Shown: positions 8,418-17,755 of the stretch, one piece after another | Layout: each line of letters opens with the position of its first letter | How positions within the stretch are numbered: position 1 is the first letter of the stretch | Assembly: GCA_902557415.1 (NCBI GenBank) | Contig: CACEAA010000013.1 | Location: 1 to 33,591, forward strand | From: an uncultured Pseudomonadota bacterium | GTDB lineage: Bacteria > Pseudomonadota > Gammaproteobacteria > Ga0077536 | Length of the DNA: 33,591 nt | Direction of reading: 5' to 3' | Made by a program: the position numbers and the translations under genes | The notes under the pieces: generated by a model | What the model was told of the DNA's origin: nothing | What the model saw: the letters and a program-made list of their open reading frames with translations, nothing else | The model's database searches: none

Positions 8418-9569
8418 ATGTTTCAGATGATAGAAGAAGTTGGTTCTAAAGCAGTAATAAAGGTCATAGGTGTTGGGGGTGGCGGCGGAAATGCCGTGCA
8501 ACATATGGCATCTTCTAATTTGGAACACGTAGAGTTTATCTGCGCTAATACAGATGCACAGGCACTAGAAAGTGGGAATATAAAAAATATTCTGCAGTTA
8601 GGAGAAAGTGTAACTAAAGGTTTGGGAGCAGGAGCCGATCCAAGCGTGGGTAGGCAAGCCGCGTTAGATGATACGGATTTGATTGTTGAGATGTTGCGCG
8701 GAACAGATATGGTATTCATCACCGCGGGGATGGGTGGTGGCACGGGTACTGGAGCGGCGCCTGTAGTGGCACAATTAGCCAAGGAAATGAACGTACTAAC
8801 GGTAGCTGTCGTGACTCGCCCATTTTCTTTTGAGGGTCGTAAGAGAGGCGAAATAGCGGCCAAAGGAATAGAAGAATTGACTCAGTACGTTGATTCTCTG
8901 ATTACTATACCAAACGAAAAACTTTTAAGTGAACTCGGAAGCGATATAAGCCTACTGGACGCGTTTAGTGCCGCAAACGATGTGTTGTTCGGGGCTGTAC
9001 AAGGAGTCGCTGAGTTAATAACTTGTAGCGGTAAGATTAACGTGGATTTTGCTGACGTGCGAACGGTTATGTCTGAGAAAGGTATGGCTATGATTGGATC
9101 AGGTTCGGGCCGTGGAGAGAATAGAGCTGAAGATGCGGCGAGATCTGCCATCTGTAGCCCACTACTCGAAGATATCGATTTGACTGGCGCCAAAGGTGTT
9201 TTAGTGAATATTACGTCTAGTGCTGATTTGACAATAGGTGAATTTCAGAAGTTTGGAGACTGCGTCGCTGAATTTACATCTGACAACGCTACAGTAGTTA
9301 TTGGTAATGTGGTGGATGAAGATATAAAAGATGAGGTTAGGGTTACAGTAGTAGCGACTGGCATTGGAGGGGCTGAAAGCGATAATTTTACAAGCCCAAC
9401 CCTAGTTTCTTCTCTGTCTGAGAGGACCGAGGCGCAAGGTATCTATGACGAGAGTACAGATGCCGCGCTCGATAGTAAGAAAGAAAAACTAGATCCAGCA
9501 AATCTAGACGAAGAAAGTGATACGAGTTATCTCGATATCCCTGCTTTTTTAAGAAGGCAGGCAGACTAA
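8418..9569 (+). CDS. ftsZ: FtsZ, tubulin-like cell division GTPase
   Basis: FtsZ polymerises with GTP into the Z-ring. The 383 residues show the N-terminal IKVIGVGGGGGNAV loop, CANTDAQAL, the tubulin signature GMGGGTGTGAAPV at about residues 106-118, and the T7/synergy region with NVDFADVRTVM. A roughly 50-residue acidic, low-complexity linker follows, then the conserved C-terminal peptide LDIPAFLRRQ, which binds FtsA and ZapD. Shine-Dalgarno GGAGA lies seven bases before the ATG. zapD, encoding a partner of that C-terminal peptide, is about 6.5 kb downstream on the other strand. Confidence 0.98.
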   Translation: MFQMIEEVGSKAVIKVIGVGGGGGNAVQHMASSNLEHVEFICANTDAQALESGNIKNILQLGESVTKGLGAGADPSVGRQAALDDTDLIVEMLRGTDMVFITAGMGGGTGTGAAPVVAQLAKEMNVLTVAVVTRPFSFEGRKRGEIAAKGIEELTQYVDSLITIPNEKLLSELGSDISLLDAFSAANDVLFGAVQGVAELITCSGKINVDFADVRTVMSEKGMAMIGSGSGRGENRAEDAARSAICSPLLEDIDLTGAKGVLVNITSSADLTIGEFQKFGDCVAEFTSDNATVVIGNVVDEDIKDEVRVTVVATGIGGAESDNFTSPTLVSSLSERTEAQGIYDESTDAALDSKKEKLDPANLDEESDTSYLDIPAFLRRQAD

Positions 9570-9600
9570 ACATGAAGGGGACAGATCGAACGGTTCATGT
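9570..9600 (+). promoter_or_regulatory. Inverted repeat between ftsZ and lpxC
   Basis: ACATGAA (9570-9576) and TTCATGT (9594-9600) are perfect seven-base inverted arms around a 17-base loop, starting directly after the ftsZ stop codon. No T-run follows, so it is not a standard rho-independent terminator. It could be an mRNA hairpin at a processing or stability site between ftsZ and lpxC, or an operator. Function is not known from sequence. Confidence 0.35.
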
Positions 9601-9640
9601 GTTATGATTGTGTTAACTAACATCAGGAACAGTCAGGGAA

Positions 9641-10546
9641 ATGATCAAACAGAGAACCCTGAAGAATGCTATAAGAGCGACCGGTATTGGCTTGCATTCC
9701 GGAGAAGCAGTATTTTTAACTGTTAGGCCCGCCCCTGTAGATACCGGCATAGTATTCTGCCGACAAGACCTCGATCCGGTAGTTAAAATACCCGCTCGGG
9801 CGGAGCATGTGGGTAAAACGAATCTGTCTACTAGTTTGATCAAGGATGGTGTTAAGGTTTCGACCGTAGAACATCTATTGTCGGCTTTTGCAGGTCTTGG
9901 TGTTGATAATGCGTTTGTTGATCTTACGTCTTCCGAAGTTCCTATAATGGATGGTAGCGCAGGTCCATTCGTTTTTCTCCTGCAATCTGCGGGAATCACT
10001 CAACAATGTCAGTCAAAAAAATTTATTAGAATCAAAGAAGAAATTGTAGTTTCAGACGGCGATAAATGGGCGAGTTTTAAGCCGTTTCATGGCTTTAAAG
10101 TCTCGTTTGCAATAGAGTTTCAGCATCCAATTTTCGACGGCAAAATTAGTCGTTCCGAGATTGATTTTTCAACCACGTCTTTTGTTAAAGAGATCAGTCG
10201 AGCTAGAACTTTTGGATTCATGAAGGATGTCGAAGCCCTTCGTGAAAAAAATTTGGTGCTTGGCGGGAGCTTAGATAACGCTGTAGTTGTTGATGAGGAT
10301 CGTGTGTTAAATGAAGATGGTCTAAGGTATGAAGATGAGTTTGTGAAGCATAAAATACTAGATGCTATCGGTGATTTATATTTGCTGGGATATGGGTTAA
10401 TCGGAGCGTTTGATGGGTTTAAGTCCGGACATGAGCTCAATAATCGATTGATTAGAAAAATTTTAGGCACAACTGATGCTTGGGATCTGGTGTCCTTAGA
10501 GGACTCTGATCTCTCACCTATAATATTTCAACAACCGCTCACTTAG
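9641..10546 (+). CDS. lpxC: LpxC, UDP-3-O-acyl-N-acetylglucosamine deacetylase
   Basis: LpxC is the zinc hydrolase that catalyses the committed step of lipid A synthesis, so the organism should make LPS. The 301 residues match the family. Visible are [10 protein letters not shown] near the start, the zinc-ligand motif [42 protein letters not shown], and [15 protein letters not shown], which holds the second zinc His and an Asp. [10 protein letters not shown] provides the catalytic His. The ATG at 9641 has only a closely spaced AGGG, while AGGA lies 12 bases upstream. It follows ftsZ as in most gammaproteobacteria and converges on dciA with a 20-base gap. Confidence 0.97.
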   Translation: MIKQRTLKNAIRATGIGLHSGEAVFLTVRPAPVDTGIVFCRQDLDPVVKIPARAEHVGKTNLSTSLIKDGVKVSTVEHLLSAFAGLGVDNAFVDLTSSEVPIMDGSAGPFVFLLQSAGITQQCQSKKFIRIKEEIVVSDGDKWASFKPFHGFKVSFAIEFQHPIFDGKISRSEIDFSTTSFVKEISRARTFGFMKDVEALREKNLVLGGSLDNAVVVDEDRVLNEDGLRYEDEFVKHKILDAIGDLYLLGYGLIGAFDGFKSGHELNNRLIRKILGTTDAWDLVSLEDSDLSPIIFQQPLT

Positions 10547-10566
10547 GTCTACTGTATATCTAAAGC

Positions 10567-11016
10567 TTATCTGATATTTTTAGCTAATCGATGCAAAGCA
10601 TCTTGTAGTTTTCTATTTTTAATAGTCGATGCTTGCTTGGTGAGTAAGTCCCTGACCGGCTCAGACGCAAATCGCGTTTCATCTTTTTTAATAGTGGTTA
10701 TTCGTGCGTGCGCAGTCCTAGATTGTATTAGCTTAATTTCATTTATTGCTGGGAAATTATCTAATTTTTTTAATTTTTTCATTATACTGGGCGCCTCGAA
10801 GCGCATATTAGTTGCCCAAATCGGAGAATCTGCGGAGACTACCAGAAGACCGTCTCTAATAGTTGCTAGTGTCACGTGATTTATTAAAGACTTTGGCAAG
10901 ACCGATTGAAATATTTTATTCAGCTGATAAAGTTTTTTCGCTTCTAGTCGCAATCGCCCAATAACCGAGTCTGGATCTGCAACTCTAACTATTGGCTTCG
11001 GTTTTTTCTCACTCAT
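10567..11016 (-). CDS. dciA: DciA, DUF721-family replicative helicase loader
   Basis: This 149-residue basic protein matches the DUF721/DciA family, the ancestral loader and interactor of DnaB helicase in bacteria that lack DnaC. The N-terminal two thirds hold the conserved domain: helix VIGRLRLEAKKLYQLNKIFQ, then strands with ATIRDGLLVVSADSPIWATN and LRFEAPSIMKKL-like spacing (MRFEAPSIMKKLKK). The tail is lysine-rich and likely disordered. An AAGGAG Shine-Dalgarno sits just upstream of the ATG. The gene is divergent from secA and convergent with lpxC, the usual gammaproteobacterial lpxC-DUF721-secA neighbourhood. Function is inferred from the family. Confidence 0.88.
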   Translation of the reverse strand: MSEKKPKPIVRVADPDSVIGRLRLEAKKLYQLNKIFQSVLPKSLINHVTLATIRDGLLVVSADSPIWATNMRFEAPSIMKKLKKLDNFPAINEIKLIQSRTAHARITTIKKDETRFASEPVRDLLTKQASTIKNRKLQDALHRLAKNIR

Positions 11017-11165
11017 AAATCTCCTTAGACTCCCGGTTACGGGGTATGCGCAATATATTCCATGCTATATATTTTTAGTTAGAGCTAAATTATATTGATT
11101 TGCTACAATATACTATAAAACAGTTAGTATTATGTCCCCCAAATATCGATAGGGTAAATTCGTAA

Positions 11166-13886
11166 ATGGCTATCAATTCTACATCTTTCGTACAAGGGAT
11201 CTTGTCAAAATTTTTCGGCAGCAGTAATGAGCGTACACTCAAACGGGCGCGTAAAGTAGTGTCCGACATTGCCGCATTTGAGGATGAATTAGAGAATTTG
11301 CCCCATGATGATCTGAAAGCAAAAACTGAGTTTTTTCGGGAGAGATTTTTGAACGGAGATAGTCTGGATAGTCTCTTGCCGGAAGCCTTTGCTGTAGTCC
11401 GTGAGGTTAGTCGACGAGTATTAGGTATGCGCCACTTCGATGAACAGATGATCGGAGGGATGATGCTACATGAAGGGAAAATTGCAGAAATGCGCACGGG
11501 TGAGGGTAAAACTTTGGCCGCGACGCTACCAGTTTATTTAAATGCTTTGTCTGGGAAATCTGTGCACGTAGTTACTGTAAATGATTACCTAGCTCAGCGT
11601 GATTCGGAGTGGATGGGGAAACTATATAACGCGCTTGGACTTTCTGTTGGTGTAATAGTTGGTGGCATGGAGCAACAAGATCGTAAAGCAGCTTACGCAT
11701 GTGATATTACGTACGGGACAAATAATGAGTTTGGGTTTGATTACTTAAGGGATAACATGAGTTTTAATTCCGAGCAGCAGGTACAACGCGACCTCACTTT
11801 TGCTGTTATAGACGAAGTCGATTCAATTTTAATTGATGAAGCTAGGACCCCATTAATTATTTCTGGGCCCGCTGATGATCGAAGCGATATTTATACAAAA
11901 ATAAATGATTTAGTAACTAGTTTAGTAGTCCAAACTCAAACTGGAGATGATGAAACTTTAGGTGCATCCGGGGACTATTCTATCGATGAAAAATCTAGAC
12001 AAGTATATTTAACTGAGAGCGGTCACGAGCGTGTTGAGGGAATATTAATGCAAGCCGGACTCTTGGATATTAACGACAGTCTCTACAGCACAACCAATAT
12101 TTCGCTCGTGCATCATGTATATGCAGCGATTAGAGCTCAGAGTTTATTTCAACGAGATGTTGATTATGTTGTTCAGAATGGGCAAGTCGTAATTGTTGAT
12201 GAGTTTACCGGGCGCACAATGCCAGGTCGACGTTGGTCTGATGGGCTGCATCAGGCAGTAGAGGCTAAAGAGGGTCTAGTTATTCAGGAGGAAAATCAGA
12301 CTCTTGCTTCGATTACCTATCAAAACTATTTTCGCCTTTACGAAAATTTATCTGGTATGACCGGGACTGCAGATACTGAAGCTTACGAATTTCAAGAAAT
12401 CTATGATTTGGAAGTGGTTGTGATCCCTACCCATAAGCCTATGGTTAGAGAGGATCATGGTGATTTGGTTTATTTAAGTCAGAGTGAAAAATTTCAGGCT
12501 ATTTTGGAAGATGTGCAGAACTGTGTTGAAAGAGGACAACCAGTTCTTGTCGGTACAACGTCAATCGAGACATCAGAATATCTGTCAAATTTATTGAAAC
12601 GGAACAAAATCAAACATGAAGTTCTGAATGCCAAGTTTCATGAGCAAGAGGCCAGAATCATTGCTAATGCAGGCGCTTCGGGAAGCGTCACGGTAGCTAC
12701 TAATATGGCTGGGAGAGGTACCGATATAGTATTAGGCGGTAGCCCCGAGGCTGCGTCGAGTGACTTAGGAGACAGCAATAGGCCTAATGATCCAATTTGG
12801 GAGCGGAATAATCAGAATGTGATCACTGCGGGAGGGCTCCACATTATTGGTACTGAGCGCCATGAATCTCGTAGGATAGACAATCAACTTAGAGGGCGCT
12901 CTGGCAGACAAGGAGATCCGGGTTCAAGTCGTTTCTACTTGTCTTTAGAAGACAGTTTGATGCGAATATTTGCATCAGAGAAAGTGTCGGGTTTAATGAA
13001 GAAACTAGGTATGGCAGAAGGTGAGGCGATTGAACACCCTTGGGTGAGTAAGGCTATTGAGAATGCTCAAAGAAAAGTTGAAGGAAGAAATTTTGATGTT
13101 CGTAAACAGTTATTGGAGTTTGATGATGTAGCGAATGATCAAAGAACGCATGTTTATGCTCAGCGAAGAGAAATCATGAATGCAAATAGTATAAAGGAAA
13201 CAATTCTGCAAATACGTGATGACATAGTGTTTGAATTAGTAGAGAGGTACTTAGTATTAGAAAGCGATGGAGGCGACTGGAACCTGCGAGAACTTGCGCA
13301 AAGTCTCGAAAATGAGACTAGTATCCATATCGATCTAGGTGAATATTCGAGTAGCTCCGATCTATATTCTTTGCGAGAAAAAATACTAAAGGACGCTGAG
13401 GAGGTTTATAAAAAGAAAGAAGAAATGGTCGGAGAGACTGCAATTCGGGAATTCGAGAAAAGTGCGATGCTTCAGGTGTTAGATACCAAATGGAAAGAAC
13501 ATCTTGCGGCAATGGATCACTTGCGACAGGGAATACATTTGCGCGGGTTCGCGCAGAAGAATCCAAAACAAGAGTATAAGCGGGAAGCATTTGAAATGTT
13601 TTCTGTAATGCTTGACCAAATCAGACGATCTATTACTAAGATAATATGTGGGTTACAAATTTCCATGGGCGAGCAGCTCGAACAAACTCGGCGCAAGGAA
13701 CTAGAGCTTTCTGAAGAAAATTACCAGCGAGCAGATCATAGTGAGTTCAAAAATTATGAGAACTCTGAAAATTCTTCGTCGAGTTCGGATAAACCTTTTG
13801 TCAGAAAGGGGCTTAAAATAGGACGGAATGACTTGTGTCCATGCGGCTCTAAGAAAAAATATAAACTGTGTCATGGCAGGCTCTGA
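11166..13886 (+). CDS. secA: SecA, preprotein translocase ATPase
   Basis: SecA drives Sec-dependent protein export through SecYEG. The 906 residues match E. coli SecA (901). Visible are [14 protein letters not shown] (Walker A), the [19 protein letters not shown] region (Walker B), the preprotein cross-linking domain, [20 protein letters not shown] and [10 protein letters not shown]. The HWD/IRA2 region has [18 protein letters not shown]. The C terminus ends with the zinc/SecB-binding motif [17 protein letters not shown] 149-base region shared with divergent dciA lies upstream. No secM-like arrest-peptide gene precedes it, unlike E. coli. argJ follows after 21 bases. Confidence 0.98.
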   Translation: MAINSTSFVQGILSKFFGSSNERTLKRARKVVSDIAAFEDELENLPHDDLKAKTEFFRERFLNGDSLDSLLPEAFAVVREVSRRVLGMRHFDEQMIGGMMLHEGKIAEMRTGEGKTLAATLPVYLNALSGKSVHVVTVNDYLAQRDSEWMGKLYNALGLSVGVIVGGMEQQDRKAAYACDITYGTNNEFGFDYLRDNMSFNSEQQVQRDLTFAVIDEVDSILIDEARTPLIISGPADDRSDIYTKINDLVTSLVVQTQTGDDETLGASGDYSIDEKSRQVYLTESGHERVEGILMQAGLLDINDSLYSTTNISLVHHVYAAIRAQSLFQRDVDYVVQNGQVVIVDEFTGRTMPGRRWSDGLHQAVEAKEGLVIQEENQTLASITYQNYFRLYENLSGMTGTADTEAYEFQEIYDLEVVVIPTHKPMVREDHGDLVYLSQSEKFQAILEDVQNCVERGQPVLVGTTSIETSEYLSNLLKRNKIKHEVLNAKFHEQEARIIANAGASGSVTVATNMAGRGTDIVLGGSPEAASSDLGDSNRPNDPIWERNNQNVITAGGLHIIGTERHESRRIDNQLRGRSGRQGDPGSSRFYLSLEDSLMRIFASEKVSGLMKKLGMAEGEAIEHPWVSKAIENAQRKVEGRNFDVRKQLLEFDDVANDQRTHVYAQRREIMNANSIKETILQIRDDIVFELVERYLVLESDGGDWNLRELAQSLENETSIHIDLGEYSSSSDLYSLREKILKDAEEVYKKKEEMVGETAIREFEKSAMLQVLDTKWKEHLAAMDHLRQGIHLRGFAQKNPKQEYKREAFEMFSVMLDQIRRSITKIICGLQISMGEQLEQTRRKELELSEENYQRADHSEFKNYENSENSSSSSDKPFVRKGLKIGRNDLCPCGSKKKYKLCHGRL

Positions 13887-13907
13887 GAAAAGCGTGGTGT
13901 ATGTACC

Positions 13908-15116
13908 ATGAGTGTTAAACTTTTAAAAGAAATTTTGCCAGTAGATGGGATACGACTAGGTGTTGCCGCCAGTGGAGAGCGTTACGAAAATAGAAATGAT
14001 CTGCTGGTTATGGAGCTATCAGAGGGCACTTCTAGTGCTGCCATATTTACCAAGAACGTGTTTTGTGCAGCCCCGGTTACCGTTGCGCGTAGTCATCTAA
14101 AGACGATGGCTCCGAGATACCTAATAGTAAATGCCGGAAATGCAAATGCTGGAACAGGTGCCGTTGGTAAAGAAGATTCCGAAAAAATATGTTTGTCTTT
14201 AGCTAAGGAAGTCGGTTGTCCAGTTGAAGCTGTCCTGCCGTTTTCTACTGGTATCATTGGCCAGTTCATGGCTACTGAGCGCATTTGTAATGCGATAGGT
14301 GAGTGTGTTTTGGATCTGGCCGAAAATAACTGGGCCCGAGCGGGTAGAGCAATTATGACTACCGATACTACTCTGAAAATGAGAAGTGCGACCGCAGATA
14401 TTAATGGAGTTCTCACCACAGTGACCGGTATTGCTAAAGGTAGCGGTATGATTAAACCTGATATGGCTACTATGTTAGCTTTCGTGTCTACCGATGCGAC
14501 AGTGAGTCCACAGCTACTGCAGTCTATTTGTCGGGAAGTTGCTGAAGTAAGTTTCAACCGTATTACAGTGGATGGTGATACATCTACTAATGATGCCTTC
14601 GTTTTAACAGCAACGGGTGCTCATCAAGATAGAGAAATATTTAGTGGTAGTGAGGGATGTCGCGAGTTAACTGAAGCTATAATTTTAGTTTGTAAGGAAT
14701 TGGCTAAAGATATCGTTCGCGACGGAGAAGGAGCTACAAAGTTCGTTACGATTACAGTTTTTGGTAACGAAGAACGTGAAAGGACTCAAGTGGCATATGC
14801 GGTGGCAGAATCCCCCTTAGTTAAAACAGCATTATTTGCATCTGACGCGAACTGGGGTCGTATATTGGCTGCCATAGGTCGGTCAGTTGCGCCTGGCACA
14901 TATTTGAAGGACATCAATATTAATGTTTCTGGGGTCTCGCTTGTAAAAGAAGGAGAGCCAGTCATATTGAATAATAGTGTTGATATTAACCAGATATTCT
15001 CGCAGCGCGATATTGAGTTTTCTATCTATTTAAATGACAGTGACTCCTCTACTACAGTGTGGACATGTGACTTCTCTTACGATTATGTGCGTATAAACGC
15101 AGAATATCGGACTTAG
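13908..15116 (+). CDS. argJ: ArgJ, glutamate N-acetyltransferase / ornithine acetyltransferase
   Basis: ArgJ recycles the acetyl group from N-acetylornithine to glutamate in arginine synthesis. Some members also use acetyl-CoA, which cannot be told from sequence. The proenzyme self-cleaves before a Thr nucleophile, visible as KGSGMIKPDMATML at about residues 179-192, giving alpha and beta chains. Other family segments are NAGNANAGTG, STGIIGQF, TTDTTLK, DGDTSTNDAF and DANWGRILAAIG, with the C terminus ending DYVRINAEYRT. The 402-residue length is normal. No Shine-Dalgarno is obvious before the ATG. The gene follows secA as in several gammaproteobacteria. Confidence 0.96.
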   Translation: MSVKLLKEILPVDGIRLGVAASGERYENRNDLLVMELSEGTSSAAIFTKNVFCAAPVTVARSHLKTMAPRYLIVNAGNANAGTGAVGKEDSEKICLSLAKEVGCPVEAVLPFSTGIIGQFMATERICNAIGECVLDLAENNWARAGRAIMTTDTTLKMRSATADINGVLTTVTGIAKGSGMIKPDMATMLAFVSTDATVSPQLLQSICREVAEVSFNRITVDGDTSTNDAFVLTATGAHQDREIFSGSEGCRELTEAIILVCKELAKDIVRDGEGATKFVTITVFGNEERERTQVAYAVAESPLVKTALFASDANWGRILAAIGRSVAPGTYLKDININVSGVSLVKEGEPVILNNSVDINQIFSQRDIEFSIYLNDSDSSTTVWTCDFSYDYVRINAEYRT

Positions 15117-15182
15117 CATTTTGTGATTTTTATTTAAGCATGGCCTATTTAATCCGTTAAATTTAGTTGCAGAGGATGTATT

Positions 15183-16196
15183 TTGCGAAGAGAAATTCCG
15201 ATAGTTGTGGGTTTAGTACGAGGTGCCGCGCGAAAAATTTTAATAAGTAAAAGAAAAGTCGGTGCACTTGAAGGAGGGCTTTGGGAGTTTCCGGGAGGTA
15301 AAATAGAGGATGGTGAGCCTCCTTTACAGGCTCTTGCTCGTGAGCTAGAGGAAGAAGTAGGGGTGCTGCCCTCGGTAGCAGTGCCTACTTTGTCTTACAC
15401 TTATAGTCACAAGTGTTATGATTTAAAATTTTTTGTGTACGACGTGCCGAAATGGTCAGGGACTGTGAATCCTCGGGAAGAACAAGAGATCCTTTGGGCA
15501 AGTGATTACGAATTAGAAAATTATGATATGCCCATGCCGAACAAGCCGCTAAAGATTGCGACAATACTTCCGCGTTATTCATTGGTCACGGCATCTTTTG
15601 TAGGCGACGAGGAAGCGTACTTGAGACGAATTGAATTATGTCTTATGGGAGGAGTGCGTTTAATACAATTCAGGCCTCAGGTCTCGGACAAAATTTTACT
15701 TTCGAGACTAGCGCAAAGAGTGAGTATTTTGTGTAAAAAATTTAATGCTTTGGTGATGTTGAATATTGCAATGGTTGCGGACCAATTTCAGGAATTAGTG
15801 CAATACTTCGACGGAGTCCATTTCCCGTCGCAGGAATTACTAACATTGACTAAAAGGCCGGTACCAAGTTCTATCTTGATAAGCGCTTCGTGCCATAATC
15901 AAGTGGAAATTTTGAGAGCGCAAGAGATCGGTCTGGATTTTGTGTACTTGTCCCCAGTGCTTCCGCCTATCTCACACTTAGTCTCTACCCATTTAGGCTG
16001 GAAAAAATCGGCCGATCTAGTGCGTGATGCCTCGCTACCTGTCTATGCCTTAGGTGGAATGAAACCATCGAATATCTCTACCGCATGTAGTATAGGGTTG
16101 CATGGTATTAGTATGGTATCTGGACTTTGGGATTCTCCAGATCCGGGCGGCACAATCAGCGAGATTGAAAAAGCTTTATTAACTTTTGAGGTATGA
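15183..16196 (+). CDS. Nudix hydrolase (MutT-like) fused to a ThiE-like domain
   Basis: This is a two-domain protein of 337 residues starting with TTG at 15183, with AGAGGA at 15171-15176 six bases upstream. Residues 1-130 are a MutT-type Nudix domain with LWEFPGGKIEDGE and an intact Nudix box, GX5EX7REUXEEXGU, at about residues 39-61. Such domains hydrolyse oxidised nucleotides like 8-oxo-dGTP. From about residue 138 a TIM-barrel resembling thiamine-phosphate synthase follows (RYSLVT, GVRLIQFRP, FDGVHFPS, VYLSPV, VYALGGM). The ThiE catalytic residues look lost: QxRxK reads QFRPQ and the INDR segment reads LNIA. This fusion is known in gammaproteobacteria, and the role of the second domain is unclear. 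It converges on zapD with a four-base gap. Confidence 0.9.
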   Translation: MRREIPIVVGLVRGAARKILISKRKVGALEGGLWEFPGGKIEDGEPPLQALARELEEEVGVLPSVAVPTLSYTYSHKCYDLKFFVYDVPKWSGTVNPREEQEILWASDYELENYDMPMPNKPLKIATILPRYSLVTASFVGDEEAYLRRIELCLMGGVRLIQFRPQVSDKILLSRLAQRVSILCKKFNALVMLNIAMVADQFQELVQYFDGVHFPSQELLTLTKRPVPSSILISASCHNQVEILRAQEIGLDFVYLSPVLPPISHLVSTHLGWKKSADLVRDASLPVYALGGMKPSNISTACSIGLHGISMVSGLWDSPDPGGTISEIEKALLTFEV

Positions 16197-16200
16197 TGTC

Positions 16201-17004
16201 TCAGCTTGCAATTCCACAGTGTTCAACGAAGAATTCGATGTTTTCGGTGGTTTTTTTGGGCTTTGTTCTTGTTGAAGTGTGAACATAGAATCGAATCGTA
16301 AACCTGTGCTTGCCGCCGCTGATTTCAGGGAAAATAGACGCCTCTTTTGGGAGGTGTATCCTTAGAAGAGAGTGTTTTGCATTAGTGTCGAGTGTTTCTT
16401 GATAAAATCCGTTAGCTGCATTCGCATTCGATACGTGTCCACTTTCCCTAATAACTCCTAAAATAAGCTTACTTGCCCATAGGATGGGTCTGAGATCTTC
16501 CATCCATTCATTGAGCTGTGATGCTCTTTCTACTTCTCCTTTATTTATCCAGTAGTAGAGCCGAGGAATATCGAAATGACAGGCGCCTCCCGAAATTCCC
16601 AATCGTTTTCTGACCTGCGTCGCGAGCTCATCTTTTTGTAGCAGATTTCCCGGCTGATAATCTCGTATTCGAAGAAAATTCAAGCCTTCATTCATTTCAG
16701 ATAATAATGTCGTGAGGCTTTTACTGTCGACATTAGGATTACCTGACAGCTTTTTAAACGAAGATATTATGATTTCTAGCTCGTGTATTAAATCTTTTTT
16801 GATATCGACACGTTGGATGAAGTCACAAGCCTCTATCATTTGGATTAACGCCATTCTAGAACTATCGCAGGATTTTTCGTCAATATTGTTCTGTATTTGG
16901 GAAAAAAAATGTTCTAGCCTTAGAAAGTTTCGTGTTCTTTCGTTGAGTGGTAGCTCGTAGGAAGTGAGATCGGGTTGTAAAGAAAACGGTCTACTAGGAA
17001 TCAT
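16201..17004 (-). CDS. zapD: ZapD, Z-ring associated protein
   Basis: ZapD (YacF/DUF1342) binds the FtsZ C-terminal peptide and bundles FtsZ filaments in the cytoplasm. The protein of about 267 residues matches the family throughout: YELPLNERTRNFLRLEHFF near the N terminus, RKRLGISGGACHFDIPRLY in the middle, NGFYQETLDTNA and LLRIHLP, then FPEISGGKHRFTIRF near the C terminus. I chose the ATG at 17004; a GTG lies directly before it at 17007 and neither has a clear Shine-Dalgarno. It sits immediately downstream of coaE, as in other gammaproteobacteria, but the usual yacG gene after it is missing. Confidence 0.94.
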   Translation of the reverse strand: MIPSRPFSLQPDLTSYELPLNERTRNFLRLEHFFSQIQNNIDEKSCDSSRMALIQMIEACDFIQRVDIKKDLIHELEIIISSFKKLSGNPNVDSKSLTTLLSEMNEGLNFLRIRDYQPGNLLQKDELATQVRKRLGISGGACHFDIPRLYYWINKGEVERASQLNEWMEDLRPILWASKLILGVIRESGHVSNANAANGFYQETLDTNAKHSLLRIHLPKEASIFPEISGGKHRFTIRFYVHTSTRTKPKKTTENIEFFVEHCGIAS

Positions 17005-17015
17005 CACAAATATTA

Positions 17016-17705
17016 CTAATTATCTGCGGTAGGTAAAGCTTGATAAGTTTCATGAAGTGATTGAACTTGATCATTTAGTTGTGACGTAGGTCCGTTATTT
17101 ACAATTATATCATCTGCAATTGCAAGCCTATCTTTTCTGCTTGCTTGTGTATTCATGATAGCAACTACTGTTTCATTAGCAAGTTTGTCCCTAGAAATCA
17201 CCCTTTCCATTTGAATTTTTTCATCACAATCTACTACCAGGATTCGATCAAACATACTTTTATTTGTACTTTCTGCGATCAATGGTACTGAGAGCAGGCA
17301 ATAGCTTGCACTTACTCGTGAGATTTGTACGTTCATTTCTTTTCTTACTTCGGGGTGTACAATTCGCTCTAAAATTTTTCTTCTAGTAGGGTCCGAAAAC
17401 ACGAGTTTTTTGACTTTTGGTCTATCTAGCTCCCCCGATTCAGTAAGGATACTATCTCCAAACTCGGCAACAATCGCTTGCAATGCCGGCTGGTTTTTTT
17501 TAACTACATCTTTTGCGATGATGTCCGCGTCTATTATTGGTATCCCAAATAACTCGTGAAACAGGTTACATACTGTTGTTTTACCTGAGCCGATGCCTCC
17601 GGTTACCCCGACGACAAACGTTGAGCCTGAACGTTTGATACTTCTAGTCAAATTGTCACCTGACGCTTTTAGAAAATTATGTGTTGAGACTACAGGAAAT
17701 ATCAC
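17016..17705 (-). CDS. coaE: CoaE, dephospho-CoA kinase
   Basis: CoaE phosphorylates dephospho-CoA with ATP, the last step of coenzyme A synthesis. The P-loop GVTGGIGSGKTTVCNLF is clear at about residues 33-49, followed by PIIDADIIAKDVV, HPEVRKEM, SVPLIAES and the LVVDCDEKIQMERVISRD lid region. The frame opens with GTG at 17705, giving 229 residues and about 30 residues before the P-loop, longer than usual. TTG at 17651, with AGGTGA three bases upstream, would give 211 residues, nearer the family norm. zapD follows eight bases downstream. The pilB-pilC-pilD genes that often precede coaE in gammaproteobacteria are absent. Confidence 0.94.
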   Translation of the reverse strand: MIFPVVSTHNFLKASGDNLTRSIKRSGSTFVVGVTGGIGSGKTTVCNLFHELFGIPIIDADIIAKDVVKKNQPALQAIVAEFGDSILTESGELDRPKVKKLVFSDPTRRKILERIVHPEVRKEMNVQISRVSASYCLLSVPLIAESTNKSMFDRILVVDCDEKIQMERVISRDKLANETVVAIMNTQASRKDRLAIADDIIVNNGPTSQLNDQVQSLHETYQALPTADN

Positions 17706-17755
17706 TATAAACGAAAGGCTTTTTTAGTATTGACGACTTTTAATTAGATTTTAGT

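Noticed and set aside
8423-8863. 146-codon minus-strand frame opposite ftsZ
   Set aside because: Low-complexity Pro/Ser/Ala translation mirroring ftsZ codons, with no family resemblance and no supporting Shine-Dalgarno. Other antisense frames opposite murC, ftsA, lpxC, argJ, sucC and sucD were dropped for the same reason.
9540-9562. CCTGC...GCAGG stem near the end of ftsZ as a terminator
   Set aside because: It lies within the codons of the conserved FtsZ C-terminal peptide and needs a bulge; it is explained by coding constraint.
11091-11120. secA promoter from TTGATT and nearby TATAAA/TATACT hexamers
   Set aside because: The spacing is 13 bases or the -35 match is poor; the region is too AT-rich to choose a promoter by eye.
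14093-14557. 154-codon minus-strand frame opposite argJ
   Set aside because: Long only because of argJ codon usage; there are no recognisable domains and it lies fully inside a well-supported gene.
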